From assembly GCA_017302015.1 (NCBI GenBank), contig JAFLEE010000116.1:1-12833 (forward strand): a stretch of 12,833 bases of DNA. Direction: 5' to 3'. A model generated the notes under the pieces. It made no database searches. It saw only the letters and a list, made by a program, of their open reading frames with translations, and had not been told where the DNA came from. This DNA is from Spirochaetota bacterium. Lineage in GTDB: Bacteria; Spirochaetota; UBA12135; COTS27; JAFLEE01. A program made the translations under genes and the position numbers. Shown here one piece after another: positions 1-7,521 of this stretch (position 1 is the first letter of the stretch; every line of letters begins with the position of its first letter).

Positions 1-1
1 C

Positions 2-397
2 CGAACCAGCGTCGAGATCATGACCCTCTTCACCGAACTCCACCGCCGCGGGGCGACCATCATCCTCGTCACCCACGAGCCCGATATCGCCGCCTTCAGC
101 GAGCGCATCATCTTCATCAAGGACGGGGTGGTCCAGGAAGACGCCGCCAGCGCCCAATCCACCACCCAGAAGGGCCACGAGGGCCTCGGCGTGAAGCGGG
201 GGCTCACCCCCGCCGCCGGCGCGGCCCCCAAGGATTCCGCCCCCGGGGACCTTTTGCGACCCCCGGCCCCCCCCATTGCCCCCGTCGCCCCCAGCATCGA
301 CGAGAAACTCCAGAAAGCCCGGGGGCGCCACGGCATCGAAAAGAGCCCCGTGGCTTCCGGGAAGAAACATGGCCAGCACAAAAAAAAGTCTGCTTAA
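2..397 (+). CDS. ABC transporter ATP-binding protein, MacB/LolD type (C-terminal part)
   Basis: This is the 3' end of a gene that begins before the window; about 131 residues are visible. The first residues (RTSVEIMTLFTEL) match the stretch after the Walker B/D-loop of MacB/LolD-family ATPases. The H-loop follows as VTHEPDIA, then a typical closing strand (IIFIKDGVV). Walker A, the signature motif and Walker B lie upstream and cannot be checked. After the usual family end the protein continues for about 80 residues of proline-, alanine- and lysine-rich sequence ending in KKKSA, which is unusual for this family. It should power the permease encoded at 2961-4190 from the cytoplasmic face of the inner membrane. 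Its last 29 nt overlap the next gene in another frame, within which lies a run of eight A. Confidence 0.85.
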   Translation, partial: RTSVEIMTLFTELHRRGATIILVTHEPDIAAFSERIIFIKDGVVQEDAASAQSTTQKGHEGLGVKRGLTPAAGAAPKDSAPGDLLRPPAPPIAPVAPSIDEKLQKARGRHGIEKSPVASGKKHGQHKKKSA

Positions 398-1673
398 AAA
401 CAAGTGGCTGTGGATCTCCCTCGCGGGCGCCCTCGCCGCCGCGGGGATCGCGGCGAAGCTGCTGCGCCCCAGCGGCGCGGCGGTGGTCTACTACACCGCC
501 CCGAGGCGCGAGACGGTGAACATCCAACTCGTCGAGAGCGGGGTCCTCGACAGCGAGAGTTCGGTCAATGTCATCGCGCCCATGGTGCCACGCTACCGGC
601 GGCTCCTCATCTGGCTCGCCCCCGAGGGGGCGGTGGTCAAGCGGGGCATGCCCTTGGCGAAATGCGACACCTCCGACCTGGAGCGCGACGGCGAGAATCT
701 GCGACTCGATATGGTGAATATCCGCGCCAAGTACCAGGACACGAAGGTCCAGTACGACATCACCCTCGACGACCTCAAGAACCGGGTGAGCCAGAGGGTC
801 GAGAACCAGAAGATCGCCCAGATGAACCACGACCAGATGGCCTTCGCCGCCGATATCGACCGCCAGAAGGCCCTCGTCAGCCTCAACCAGGCCAAGATGG
901 AGGTGGAGTTCGCCCGCACCCGCATCCGCGCCGAGGAGGGCCGCCGCGACACGGCCCTGCGGCTGATCAACGACGAGATCTCCAACGCCCAGGCCAAGAT
1001 CGACGAGAACGCCCTCTTCGTCGAGCGCTTCGTCGTCACGGCGCCGGAGGACGGTCTTGTCGTCTACCCGCTCATCAAGATCGACGGGCAGGACCGCAAG
1101 ATCCAGGTCGGCGATTCGCTCTATTACGGCCAGGTCTTCCTCACCCTGCCCAACCTCTTCCGTATGATCGTGAAGATCGAGGTCTCGGAGGACGACGTCA
1201 AGAAGATCGCCCTCGGCCAGAGGGCCGACCTCGTGCTCGAGGCCTGGAAGGACCGCGTCTACCACGGGGTCATCATCCACATCTCCAACCTCGCCAAGAT
1301 CAAGGAGAACAACAAGTTCGTGAAGGTGTTCTCGGTGAAACTGAAGATCCTCGAGGAGGACCTCGAACGGCTGAAGCCCGGCATGAACGCCCGGGTCACC
1401 GTGGCCCTGCGCCAATGGCGCGACGCGGTCACGCTGCCCCTGCCGTTCGTCAGCGGTGTCCAGGGACAGCAATCGGTCTGGGCCTGGGACGGCAAGACCC
1501 TCCGGAATACCCCGGTGGCCCTGGTCGACCAGACCGAATCCCTGGCGGTATTCACCAACGGGCTCCCCGGCCGCGTGCTCCTCGTCGACCACGCCAATCA
1601 AGAGGCCTTGACGGCCACCAACGCGCGCCTCGACGCGCTCAACCTGCGGGAATGGAAGGATGCCGCGAGGTAG
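369..1673 (+). CDS. HlyD/MacA-type periplasmic adaptor subunit, copy 1
   Basis: Predicted 434-residue membrane-fusion protein linking the inner-membrane permease to an outer-membrane channel. A single N-terminal membrane anchor (about residues 13-32) follows a lysine-rich start. A first lipoyl half-motif lies near residues 59-97 (GVLDSE..., APEGAVVKRG). A long charged alpha-helical hairpin spans about 105-220, the second lipoyl half is at about 222-255 (TAPEDGLVVYP, VGDSLYYGQ), and a beta-barrel and membrane-proximal domain follow. KPGMNARV is typical of the family. I chose the ATG at 369 because GGGAAG lies 4 nt upstream and the lysine-plus-hydrophobic start fits an anchored adaptor. An in-frame ATG at 276 would add 31 proline/arginine-rich residues that overlap the ATPase gene. 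It overlaps the ATPase by 29 nt and the next adaptor by 14 nt. The substrate cannot be told from the sequence. Confidence 0.87.
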   Translation: MASTKKSLLKNKWLWISLAGALAAAGIAAKLLRPSGAAVVYYTAPRRETVNIQLVESGVLDSESSVNVIAPMVPRYRRLLIWLAPEGAVVKRGMPLAKCDTSDLERDGENLRLDMVNIRAKYQDTKVQYDITLDDLKNRVSQRVENQKIAQMNHDQMAFAADIDRQKALVSLNQAKMEVEFARTRIRAEEGRRDTALRLINDEISNAQAKIDENALFVERFVVTAPEDGLVVYPLIKIDGQDRKIQVGDSLYYGQVFLTLPNLFRMIVKIEVSEDDVKKIALGQRADLVLEAWKDRVYHGVIIHISNLAKIKENNKFVKVFSVKLKILEEDLERLKPGMNARVTVALRQWRDAVTLPLPFVSGVQGQQSVWAWDGKTLRNTPVALVDQTESLAVFTNGLPGRVLLVDHANQEALTATNARLDALNLREWKDAAR

Positions 1674-2964
1674 GGCCGTCGCCTTCGCGTTCGCCGCCGT
1701 GGGCATCCTCGCCGGCGGGGTCGGGCTTCTGCTATGGGTCAAGCGGCCCAAGCCGATCTGGGTGCTGGAGTGGACCGAGGCCCAGCGCCGCGACGTCGCC
1801 GTGGTCTGGGAGGCCGGCGGGGTTCTCGAGTCCGAGGGGGCGGTGAATGTCCTCACCCCGCTCATCCCCTGGTTCCGGCGGGGGCTCGTGTGGATGGCGC
1901 CGGAGGGGGCCCTCGTTCGGCGCAATGAACCGGTGGCGAAGTTCGACCCCACCGACATCGAACTCTCCATCGAGTCCGCCCGGTGGGAGCGGGGCGGCTA
2001 CCGGGCCCAGCAATTCGACCTCAAGTTCGCCTATCGCCAGCGCTTGGCCGACCTGCAGCAGCAGCTCGATACCTCCGTCCAGGACCAAAAGGCCAGCCAA
2101 GCCCAGTATGAGAGCACCGAGTTCGGCGTCGAGATGGAGCGGGGAAAGGCCCTGGCGAAATTGCGGCAGTCCATGGCCGAACTCGACCTCGCCCGCAGCC
2201 GCATCGTGCAGGAAGAGCGCAAACGCGACCTCGAGATCCGCGGCCTGGAGGACCAGATCAACCAGGTGACCGAACGCATCCGCATGATGAGCAATTGGCT
2301 CGGCCTGCTGGAGGTGCGCGCCCCGGCGGAGGGGCTCATCACCTACCCGAACATCCGCATCGCGGGGCAGGAACGCAAGGCGTCCGTGGGGGATAACCTC
2401 GGCTACGGGCAGGTGTTCATTTCCATCCCCAATCTCTTCGACATGAACGTGGCCTTGGAGGCCGGCGAAGACGCGGTGCGCCGCCTCGCGGTCGGCCAGA
2501 AGGCCGAAGTCAGCCTGGAGGCCGATCCCGGGAAGGTCTATCCGGGAGTCGTGCGCCGACTCAACCCCGTGGCGCGGGTGAAGACCCAGAACCGTTTCGT
2601 GAAGATCTTCCCCGTGGCCGTGAAGATCCTGCGGGAGGCCCCCGAGGCCCTGAAGCCCGGCATGCGGGCGCGGGTGCGGGTGACCGTGAGCGACCTGAAG
2701 AACGTCCTCACCGTGCCCCTCGCGTTCCTCCACGGCCCCGATTCCGCTCCCATGGCCTGGATCGTGACCAATGGCCAGATCCGGGAATGGCCGCTGGAAT
2801 TGGCCGACCGAACCGAGCGCCTGGCGGTGCTTTCCCAAGCGGCTCCCGGCCGTTTCGTGAAACTCGCGGACGACCAGCGCCGCGTCCTGCGGCTGACCAA
2901 TGTCTTCGAACCGCGGGTGGCCTGGAAGCGGGTCGCCGAAAAGACGGGCGGGGGGAACCGGTGA
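1660..2964 (+). CDS. HlyD/MacA-type periplasmic adaptor subunit, copy 2
   Basis: A second 434-residue adaptor, a clear paralogue of the preceding gene and exactly the same length. It has an N-terminal membrane segment (about residues 7-27), a lipoyl half-motif (GVLESEGAVNV, APEGALVRR, about 54-90), a helical hairpin with a Q/E/R-rich coiled-coil character (about 100-215), and the return lipoyl half (RAPAEGLITYP, GQERK, VGDNLGYGQVF). A beta-barrel and KPGMRARVRV follow. Blocks shared with copy 1 include YP..I.I.GQ.RK, VGD.L.YGQVF, PNLF.M and FVK.F.V..KIL. The start at 1660 overlaps the end of copy 1 by 14 nt with GGAAGG directly before it; the early membrane segment supports this start. Its stop overlaps the permease start. 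It probably works with copy 1 on the same permease; mixed versus alternative adaptor rings cannot be decided here. Confidence 0.87.
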   Translation: MPRGRAVAFAFAAVGILAGGVGLLLWVKRPKPIWVLEWTEAQRRDVAVVWEAGGVLESEGAVNVLTPLIPWFRRGLVWMAPEGALVRRNEPVAKFDPTDIELSIESARWERGGYRAQQFDLKFAYRQRLADLQQQLDTSVQDQKASQAQYESTEFGVEMERGKALAKLRQSMAELDLARSRIVQEERKRDLEIRGLEDQINQVTERIRMMSNWLGLLEVRAPAEGLITYPNIRIAGQERKASVGDNLGYGQVFISIPNLFDMNVALEAGEDAVRRLAVGQKAEVSLEADPGKVYPGVVRRLNPVARVKTQNRFVKIFPVAVKILREAPEALKPGMRARVRVTVSDLKNVLTVPLAFLHGPDSAPMAWIVTNGQIREWPLELADRTERLAVLSQAAPGRFVKLADDQRRVLRLTNVFEPRVAWKRVAEKTGGGNR

Positions 2965-4190
2965 AGACCATCAAGTACATCGGGGTGGCCCGCAAATCGC
3001 TCCTCGACCACAAGATGCGCTCCTTCCTCACGATCCTCGGGATCATCTTCGGGGTGGCCGCGGTGATCGCCATGATGAGCATCGGCGAGGGGGCCAAGCG
3101 CGAGGCCCTGGCCCAGATCCAGGAACTGGGCATCAATAACATGTTCATCGACGACAAGCCGGAGGAGCGCAAGAACGCCGCCGAGCAGGGGCGCTATTTC
3201 TCCGACGGCCTCGCCGAGGGCGACCTCGCCTTCCTGCGCGCGACGCTTCCGTTCATCAGCGCGGCCTCGCGCCTGCTGAAACTCGACGGGTTCGTCCAGA
3301 GCGAGGGCTACCAGAACAACGTGCAGATCCTGGGCACCGAACCGGCCTACGGGGACGTGCTCACCGTCGACCTGGAGCGCGGCCGGTTCCTCCACCCGCA
3401 GGACCTCGCCGAATCCCGCAGCGTCTGCGTGCTCAGCGGGCCGCTCTACCGCAAGATCTACCGCGACGACGTCGCCGAGGGGGCCGCCGCCCCCAGCGGC
3501 CAGGCCGCCGACCGCTGGCTGCGCCTCAATAACCGCTATTTCAAGGTCGTCGGCGTGGTCAAGGCGCGCAGCGGCACGGTCGACACCGTGTTCATCCCCC
3601 TCAACCACCCGGTGCTGCGCGAGACTTTCCGCGCCTTCGCCGCGCCCCTCTCCGGCCTGATCCTGCGCATCGACGACACCGCCTACATCAGCCGCAGCGT
3701 GCCCATGATCCGCAAGATCCTCCTGCGCCGCCATTTCTCCATCGAGGATTTCTCCCTCACGGTGCCCGAACTGCTGCTGAAGCAGCAGGAGAAGACCAAG
3801 AACCTCTTCAACCTGGTGATGATCCTCATCACGAGCATCTCGCTCCTCGTGGGGGGCATCGGGATCATGAACATCATGCTGGCCTCGGTCATGGAGCGCA
3901 CCCGGGAGATCGGCATCCGCCGGGCGCTGGGGGCCACCCAGCGGGATATCCGCATGCAATTCCTCATCGAATCCATCATGCTCTGCCTCGCCGGGGGCCT
4001 CATCGGCATCGTCACGGGGATCCTCCTCACCAAGGGCATCGAACTCATGACGGGGTGGAAGACCTACATGCCCGTCTCCTCGTTCATCGTCTCCTTCTCG
4101 GTCTCCGTGTTCATCGGGGTGGTCTTCGGCTATTATCCGGCGAAGAACGCCAGCGAACTCGACCCCATCGAGGCCCTGCGCCATGAGTAA
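2961..4190 (+). CDS. MacB/FtsX-type ABC transporter permease
   Basis: Predicted 409-residue inner-membrane permease with the MacB/FtsX plan. One transmembrane helix near residues 19-40 (with SFLTILGIIFGVAAV) is followed by a large periplasmic domain (about 45-275). Three C-terminal helices lie near 282-308, 334-356 and 371-392. Family landmarks include GIMNIMLASVMERTREIGIRRALGAT after the second helix (split here as GIMNIM, ERTREIGIRRA, LGAT) and the closing PA..AS.LDPIEALR. Start is GTG at 2961, overlapping the previous stop by 4 nt (GTGA) with GGGGGAA just upstream; an ATG-started frame from 2787 would run through the end of the adaptor gene. MacB-type permeases couple cytoplasmic ATP hydrolysis to movement of substrate already in the periplasm through the adaptor and TolC-like channel. 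No ATPase domain is fused here, so the separate ATPase upstream is the likely partner. The substrate is unknown. Confidence 0.92.
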   Translation: MKTIKYIGVARKSLLDHKMRSFLTILGIIFGVAAVIAMMSIGEGAKREALAQIQELGINNMFIDDKPEERKNAAEQGRYFSDGLAEGDLAFLRATLPFISAASRLLKLDGFVQSEGYQNNVQILGTEPAYGDVLTVDLERGRFLHPQDLAESRSVCVLSGPLYRKIYRDDVAEGAAAPSGQAADRWLRLNNRYFKVVGVVKARSGTVDTVFIPLNHPVLRETFRAFAAPLSGLILRIDDTAYISRSVPMIRKILLRRHFSIEDFSLTVPELLLKQQEKTKNLFNLVMILITSISLLVGGIGIMNIMLASVMERTREIGIRRALGATQRDIRMQFLIESIMLCLAGGLIGIVTGILLTKGIELMTGWKTYMPVSSFIVSFSVSVFIGVVFGYYPAKNASELDPIEALRHE

Positions 4191-5424
4191 GAAACGCCTC
4201 GTCGCCATCGTCGCGCTTTCCGCCCTCGGCATTGCGCTCGTCGGCGGGCTCGCCTTCTGGCTCCTCAAAGACCGCTTCATCGTCCATAATTGGATCGAAT
4301 CCCCCGTCGTCTGGGGCCCCTTCACCGACAAGATCGAGGTCACGGGCGAGGTCGAGAGTCGGGAGAACATCCCCGTCAACGCCCCCAAGACCCCCTACGA
4401 GCGCCAACTCATCGAACTCTGGGAGGAGGGCAAGCGCGTGCAGGTGGGCGACATCATCGCCCGCTTCGACCCGGCGCCCGTCTACACCCACATGCAGGCG
4501 CTCTCCAACACGATCCTGCGCCTGACCAACGACTATATCGCCTCGGTGCTCGACTTCAATATCCGCATCTACAACTACGCGGGCGAGTGGTCCAACGCCA
4601 TCGAGCGCCTCAAGATGTACGAGCTCTCGATGGAGACCCTGCGCTTCGAGTCCGAGTTCCGCAAGGCCGTGGCCGAGGCCTCCTACCGCCAGGCCAAACT
4701 CGACCTCGACAACGCCAAGCGGCGCATCGACCAGACGAAGTACCAGATGGATTACCTGGGCCGGCGTCGCCTGGGTTGGATCAAGCAGCAATGGGATTAT
4801 CTCGCCCGCGACGTCGAATGGCTCAAGCAGTACGAGGTGTCCGCGCCCATCGATTCCATCGCCGTCTATCCCCTCCTGACTTTCGGGGGGATGTACCGTA
4901 AGGCGGCCATCGGCGATTTCATGGAGTACGGACGCGAGTTCATGCGCCTCCCCGCCTTCTCCACCTCGGTGGTGCGCCTCTACCTCGAGGAGCGGGTAAT
5001 CAACCGGGTGAAGCCGGGCACCCCGGCCCGCATGCGCCTGCGCTCCTACCCCGACGCCAGGCTGGTCGGCCGGGTGGCCTCCGTGGCCGGCTATGCGAAA
5101 GAGGAACTCCTGCTCAAGGAGAAGCGCACCTTCGAGATCGTCATCACGGTGGATGGGGGAAAAGGGGTGGAACACCTAAAGCCCGGCATGACCGTGTGGG
5201 CGGAACTCGTCCTCGGGGAATTCCCGCCGGTCTTCCGCGTTCCCCGGGATTTCGTCGAAGAGGCCGAGGCGCGCTATTACGTCTGGGTGGCCGGGGCCCT
5301 GCGGCCGGTCAAGCACGAACTCAAGGTCGATCGGGAGACCGATGACTATTTCCTCGTGGGGCCCGAGAACGCCAAGGGCGTCTTCTCCAAGATCCTGCCC
5401 AACCGGGTGGCCTGGTTCCCCTAA
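4183..5424 (+). CDS. HlyD-type periplasmic adaptor subunit, copy 3 (divergent)
   Basis: Predicted 413-residue adaptor, more divergent than the two upstream. It has a short basic start (MSKKR), a membrane anchor (about residues 6-28), a first lipoyl-like half (about 50-96: VTGEVESRENIPV, ELWEEGKRVQVGD) and a long helical stretch (about 100-215) rich in Tyr and Trp as well as charged residues. The return half follows (VSAPIDSIAVYP), then FGGMYRKAAIGDFMEYG, which parallels the GQ.RK..VGD.L.YG block of copies 1 and 2. A beta-barrel and LKPGMTVWAEL close the core. The ATG at 4183 overlaps the permease by 8 nt, so this is the last gene of the export operon. Its stop overlaps the stop of the oppositely oriented neighbour by 4 nt, leaving no space for a separate terminator. 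Role beyond adaptor is unknown. Confidence 0.83.
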   Translation: MSKKRLVAIVALSALGIALVGGLAFWLLKDRFIVHNWIESPVVWGPFTDKIEVTGEVESRENIPVNAPKTPYERQLIELWEEGKRVQVGDIIARFDPAPVYTHMQALSNTILRLTNDYIASVLDFNIRIYNYAGEWSNAIERLKMYELSMETLRFESEFRKAVAEASYRQAKLDLDNAKRRIDQTKYQMDYLGRRRLGWIKQQWDYLARDVEWLKQYEVSAPIDSIAVYPLLTFGGMYRKAAIGDFMEYGREFMRLPAFSTSVVRLYLEERVINRVKPGTPARMRLRSYPDARLVGRVASVAGYAKEELLLKEKRTFEIVITVDGGKGVEHLKPGMTVWAELVLGEFPPVFRVPRDFVEEAEARYYVWVAGALRPVKHELKVDRETDDYFLVGPENAKGVFSKILPNRVAWFP

Positions 5425-7520
5425 AGGCTCGCCGCCCGGAACTGGCTGAACCCGACGTTGCAAGCCTCCACCAGGATCCCCGCTCCGCCCCGGGTCAAGC
5501 GAGTCTTTCCTTCGATGACTTTCCGGCCATCCACGCTGGCGACGATCCGTTCCCCGCGGCACTCCAGTTTCAGGTTGTGGAGTTCATCCCAAGCCCAGGG
5601 GGCGTCGACGCGAGCGAGTACCGTCACCGCTCCGTCCAGAACTTCCATCAATTCCAGGCTTTGGCCATTCCCCTCCAGGGAGACGTAGCGACCGAGACCC
5701 TGGTAGCGCGCGACGAGCCCCCCCTTTCCGGGGAGATGGAGGCTGAGGCGGGCGGAGACTTGGTAGTCCGCCCAATCCAAGGTGCCCGTCGCCAGGATGC
5801 CCCGGTCCTGATCCTGGTTGAGGCGGGTGAGGGGTTCTGGGTCGTCGGAGAAGCCCCAGGCGATGCGCGAGACCGCGTTGATCCAACCCGGCGCCTGGGC
5901 GTCGCGCTGGAGCGGTTGGGCGAGTTCGAACGACCAAGCCCCGTCGACGCAGACCCGGTCGATCTCCAATTGGGCCTGGGCTCCCTCGCTCCCCGAGAAC
6001 TCGAGGCCCAAGGACGAGACGGGGTCGCCCCCGAGTTCGGGGACCCCGATCTCGAGGATCAGGGCCCGGCCGGCCGAAAGGCCCGCTTCCTGGCCGAAGG
6101 CCATGCCATCGAAGAGCTTCGTCGCGGTCTGGAAATGCCTCAAGAACGGCCTCACCTTGGCATCCCCCGAGGCGCTGGCAATCCTCACCTGGAGCGTGAC
6201 CCGCTGCCCGGGGTAGAGCCGGGGACAGCCCATGACCGCATATCCGCCGCCGCCGGGGATCGCCACCACGGGCGTAGAGACGTACTCTTTACGGCCTTCG
6301 TGCAGGGGGGGCGTCTTGATGGCGAGGTGGCCGCCCGGGTTGGAGAGGGCGCAATGCCCGGGGCGCCTCTCGTCGAGGGCTTCGGCCATCCAGCCGTGGA
6401 GGGAACCGGGCATGGAGAAATGGTGCCAGGCGCCCGCCTTTTTTTCCTCCTCGGCGGGCCAGCCCATGAGGGTCCGCCCCAACCGGGCGAGGCGGTCGGC
6501 GAGCAGGAGGGCGTCGGTGGTGGCATGGGTGCCCTCGGCGGTGGGCAGGACGATGCGGTCCGCGAAGGGCGCCTGGAAATCGTAGGGCCGGGTGAGGGCG
6601 TCGAGGCCGAGGCTCACGCCCATCACCGCGCCCACATTGGCCGCATTGCAATCGGTGTCCCAGCCACAGGTATTGACGATGGATTGGGCCCGGCGGAAAT
6701 CCGAGCCGGCGTAGGCCCAGGCGAGGACCATGAGGGCGTGGTTGGGGATCATATGGCAATTCCCCCCGTAGCGGCGGTAGCCATAGGCCTCGTCGATGCG
6801 CTGGAAGGTGCGGTGCCAATTCTCGTCTTCTTTTTTCCAGGCGCGAACGTCCCGGTGCACCCGGGCGATGAGGCAGTCCTTGGGAATGAAGGAAACCCCG
6901 AGATCGAGGAGCTTCTCCATGTCGCTCTCGACGAAGGCCGCGCTGACCATGGCCGCCACCACCTGGGCCCCGTAGACCGCTTCCCCATCATGGCTCACCC
7001 GGGCGGCTTCCGCGGCCAGGCCGGCGGCGAGTTCCGGGCGCCCCGGGGTCACGAGACCGATGGCGTCGATGAAGATCTGGGCCCCGATTTGTTCGGCGAC
7101 CACCCGGCCGTTGCGCGCCATGCTGCCCGAGTCGGGCGCCTCGATCCCCTCCTTGAGGTTCAGGTAGGCCGTGTGCTCGGTGGAGAGCCCGCGGCCGCCC
7201 CACCAGAGCACGGTGCGGTTTTCCACCAGGTAATTCATCCAGGCCCGGCCGAAATCCAGCGACCGGGTGCCCAGGCCCTTGCCCGAATCCTCCAGGGCCC
7301 GCACGAAGGTGAAGGTGCCCGAGATGTCGTCGTCGGAGACCACCAGGGGGACGCCCCTTTCCTCGTGGACATAATGGTCGACGAGGCCGAGGCTCTTTTC
7401 GATATCCGCCTTTTTCATGCCCTCGATGGGGCGGCCGAGATAGACGCCGATGACCTTACCGAGGACGCCCGCATAGACCTTTTCTGCGTAATTCGGAAGG
7501 GGTTGGGAGTTCGTTTTCAT
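5421..7520 (-). CDS. ADP-ribosylglycohydrolase-family protein with C-terminal concanavalin/DUF1080-like domain
   Basis: Predicted 699-residue two-part enzyme, probably cytoplasmic because no signal peptide is visible. Residues about 12-330 fit the ADP-ribosylglycohydrolase fold: a GVLGKVIGVYLGRPIEG start (18-34), an acidic metal-binding cluster SDDD at 62-65, SHDGEAVYGA at 176-185, and the second metal motif CGWDTDCNAAN around 285-295 (D288, D290). Members hydrolyse the glycosidic bond to ADP-ribose on proteins or small molecules using two metal ions; some relatives act on other substrates. Residues from about 400 form two beta-rich parts. The last (about 580-699) resembles DUF1080/LamG-like sugar-binding domains (DYQVSARL, GLVARYQG, ILVEA). 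The start at 7520 is favoured because the next Met (35) would cut the first motif. No Shine-Dalgarno is seen; TAGAAT sits 6 nt before the ATG. Substrate is undetermined. Confidence 0.85.
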   Translation of the reverse strand: MKTNSQPLPNYAEKVYAGVLGKVIGVYLGRPIEGMKKADIEKSLGLVDHYVHEERGVPLVVSDDDISGTFTFVRALEDSGKGLGTRSLDFGRAWMNYLVENRTVLWWGGRGLSTEHTAYLNLKEGIEAPDSGSMARNGRVVAEQIGAQIFIDAIGLVTPGRPELAAGLAAEAARVSHDGEAVYGAQVVAAMVSAAFVESDMEKLLDLGVSFIPKDCLIARVHRDVRAWKKEDENWHRTFQRIDEAYGYRRYGGNCHMIPNHALMVLAWAYAGSDFRRAQSIVNTCGWDTDCNAANVGAVMGVSLGLDALTRPYDFQAPFADRIVLPTAEGTHATTDALLLADRLARLGRTLMGWPAEEEKKAGAWHHFSMPGSLHGWMAEALDERRPGHCALSNPGGHLAIKTPPLHEGRKEYVSTPVVAIPGGGGYAVMGCPRLYPGQRVTLQVRIASASGDAKVRPFLRHFQTATKLFDGMAFGQEAGLSAGRALILEIGVPELGGDPVSSLGLEFSGSEGAQAQLEIDRVCVDGAWSFELAQPLQRDAQAPGWINAVSRIAWGFSDDPEPLTRLNQDQDRGILATGTLDWADYQVSARLSLHLPGKGGLVARYQGLGRYVSLEGNGQSLELMEVLDGAVTVLARVDAPWAWDELHNLKLECRGERIVASVDGRKVIEGKTRLTRGGAGILVEACNVGFSQFRAASL

Positions 7521-7521
7521 G

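Noticed and set aside
276-368. Upstream ATG extension of the first adaptor
   Set aside because: The added 31 residues are proline/arginine-rich, lie inside the ATPase gene, and would bury the membrane anchor; ATG 369 has a nearby GGGAAG.
204-1970. 588-residue open frame on the minus strand opposite the first adaptor
   Set aside because: Low-complexity Arg/Gly/Asp/Val-rich translation without any family motif, lying over a well-supported plus-strand gene; typical of antisense frames in G+C-rich DNA with strong third-position bias.
2538-4388. 616-residue open frame on the minus strand opposite the permease
   Set aside because: Translation is biased to Asp, Glu, His, Leu and Val with no recognisable domain; it mirrors the permease and adaptor coding bias.
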